From contig JAPLJY010000053.1 of the NCBI GenBank assembly GCA_026388345.1, positions 1 to 22,649 on the forward strand: a stretch of DNA of 22,649 nucleotides, read 5' to 3'. Below, in pieces: positions 22,325 to 22,649 of the stretch (positions are counted from its first letter, which is position 1; every line of letters begins with the position of its first letter). Source of the stretch: Deltaproteobacteria bacterium. GTDB lineage: Bacteria; Desulfobacterota; Syntrophia; Syntrophales; UBA5619. The translations under genes were made by a program, and so were the position numbers. A model generated the notes under the pieces. It worked only from the letters and a program-made list of their open reading frames with translations. It had not been told where the DNA came from and did no database searches.

Positions 22325-22649
22325 TTAATCATCCTGCGAATAATTTTCGTTGATATGGTAACGACCCAGTTCAACCTCAAAAACGTATTTATCTCCCCGG
22401 TAATAGGAATAGAGAAGCTCCACCGGGATATTGTTATCGTCGTAAGTCAGGCTTTCCATGAAAAAGGCCGCCGTATTTTCGGGAACATTCAGATAGGATG
22501 CAATGCGTCCTTTTAGATTCACCGCCCGGATCGTCTGATCCGATCTGGCCAGGGTGACGTTGAAGCGCTCGTTAATGATCTGGTACATGGAACCTGTCAG
22601 ATCCATCTCCAGGATTTCCTTGAAGATGGAGTGGGGAAGATAGCTTTCC
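22325..22649 (-). CDS. GntR-family transcriptional regulator, UTRA ligand-binding domain (5' end outside window)
   Basis: The last 107 codons of a regulator whose DNA-binding N-terminus lies beyond the right edge. The visible part is a UTRA domain of the HutC subfamily: ESYLPHSIF near the edge, MYQIINERFNVTLARSDQTI, YLNVPENTAAFFMESLTYDDN and the closing IPVELLYSYYRGDKYVFEVE, which is the family's hallmark end. UTRA domains sense small metabolites such as sugar phosphates, amino acids or phosphonates. It is same-strand and 76 bp upstream of the transaldolase-like gene, with a palindromic operator in the gap, so it probably controls that operon and possibly itself. Confidence 0.88.
   Translation of the reverse strand, partial: ESYLPHSIFKEILEMDLTGSMYQIINERFNVTLARSDQTIRAVNLKGRIASYLNVPENTAAFFMESLTYDDNNIPVELLYSYYRGDKYVFEVELGRYHINENYSQDD

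Overview
The window reads as a chromosomal segment of a strictly anaerobic Gram-negative bacterium, most likely a Desulfobacterota (former Deltaproteobacteria) member of the Syntrophales type. The reasons are an oxygen-sensitive class III ribonucleotide reductase, ETF-linked N-methyl oxidation, a cobalamin-type radical SAM protein, outer-membrane-associated families (OmpA, and the TIGR03545/TIGR03546 pair) and generally GC-rich coding DNA. The genus cannot be fixed from the sequence alone. Almost all genes are on the minus strand.

Layout from left to right. (1) Positions 1-1745 hold most of nrdD, cut by the window edge. Its promoter overlaps two NrdR-box-like sites exactly 32 bp apart. (2) A plus-strand methyltransferase (1996-2664) converges on and overlaps a five-gene minus-strand cluster (8185 to 2632): family 4 glycosyltransferase, SAM methyltransferase, alpha/alpha-toroid protein, hexapeptide acyltransferase and B12-binding radical SAM protein. 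Three of its four junctions are overlapping (TGATG or 20 bp). The fourth is a 164 bp gap filled with hairpin repeats, including a perfect 20-bp inverted repeat. A HAD hydrolase diverges from the cluster. Together these look like a glycan or lipid decoration pathway. (3) A visibly AT-richer stretch (about 9540-11950) carries a secreted vWA/TSP3/OmpA protein and mscL with a zinc-ribbon tail. A bidirectional terminator separates it from the HAD gene. (4) A two-gene envelope operon of unknown function (TIGR03546 then TIGR03545) follows. (5) A SagB-type nitroreductase gene is intact in frame except for two in-frame stops (TAG and TGA).

(6) The right third looks like one transcription unit, read right to left: a GntR/UTRA regulator (cut by the right edge), a transaldolase-like enzyme, a HisC-like aminotransferase, etfB, etfA, and an 812-residue dimethylglycine/sarcosine-dehydrogenase-like flavoprotein fused to a GcvT folate domain. 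A TGTATATACA palindrome overlaps the -10 of the promoter between the regulator and the transaldolase gene, which suggests substrate-responsive control. The flavoprotein would pass electrons to the adjacent ETF and C1 units to tetrahydrofolate. Pairing these steps with a transaldolase and an aminotransferase suggests a catabolic pathway I do not recognise, and it is the best candidate here for something undescribed.

No tRNA, rRNA, CRISPR array or transposase gene was seen. Long open frames on the plus strand opposite nrdD, TIGR03545, the flavoprotein and transaldolase/HisC are antisense artefacts of codon bias.
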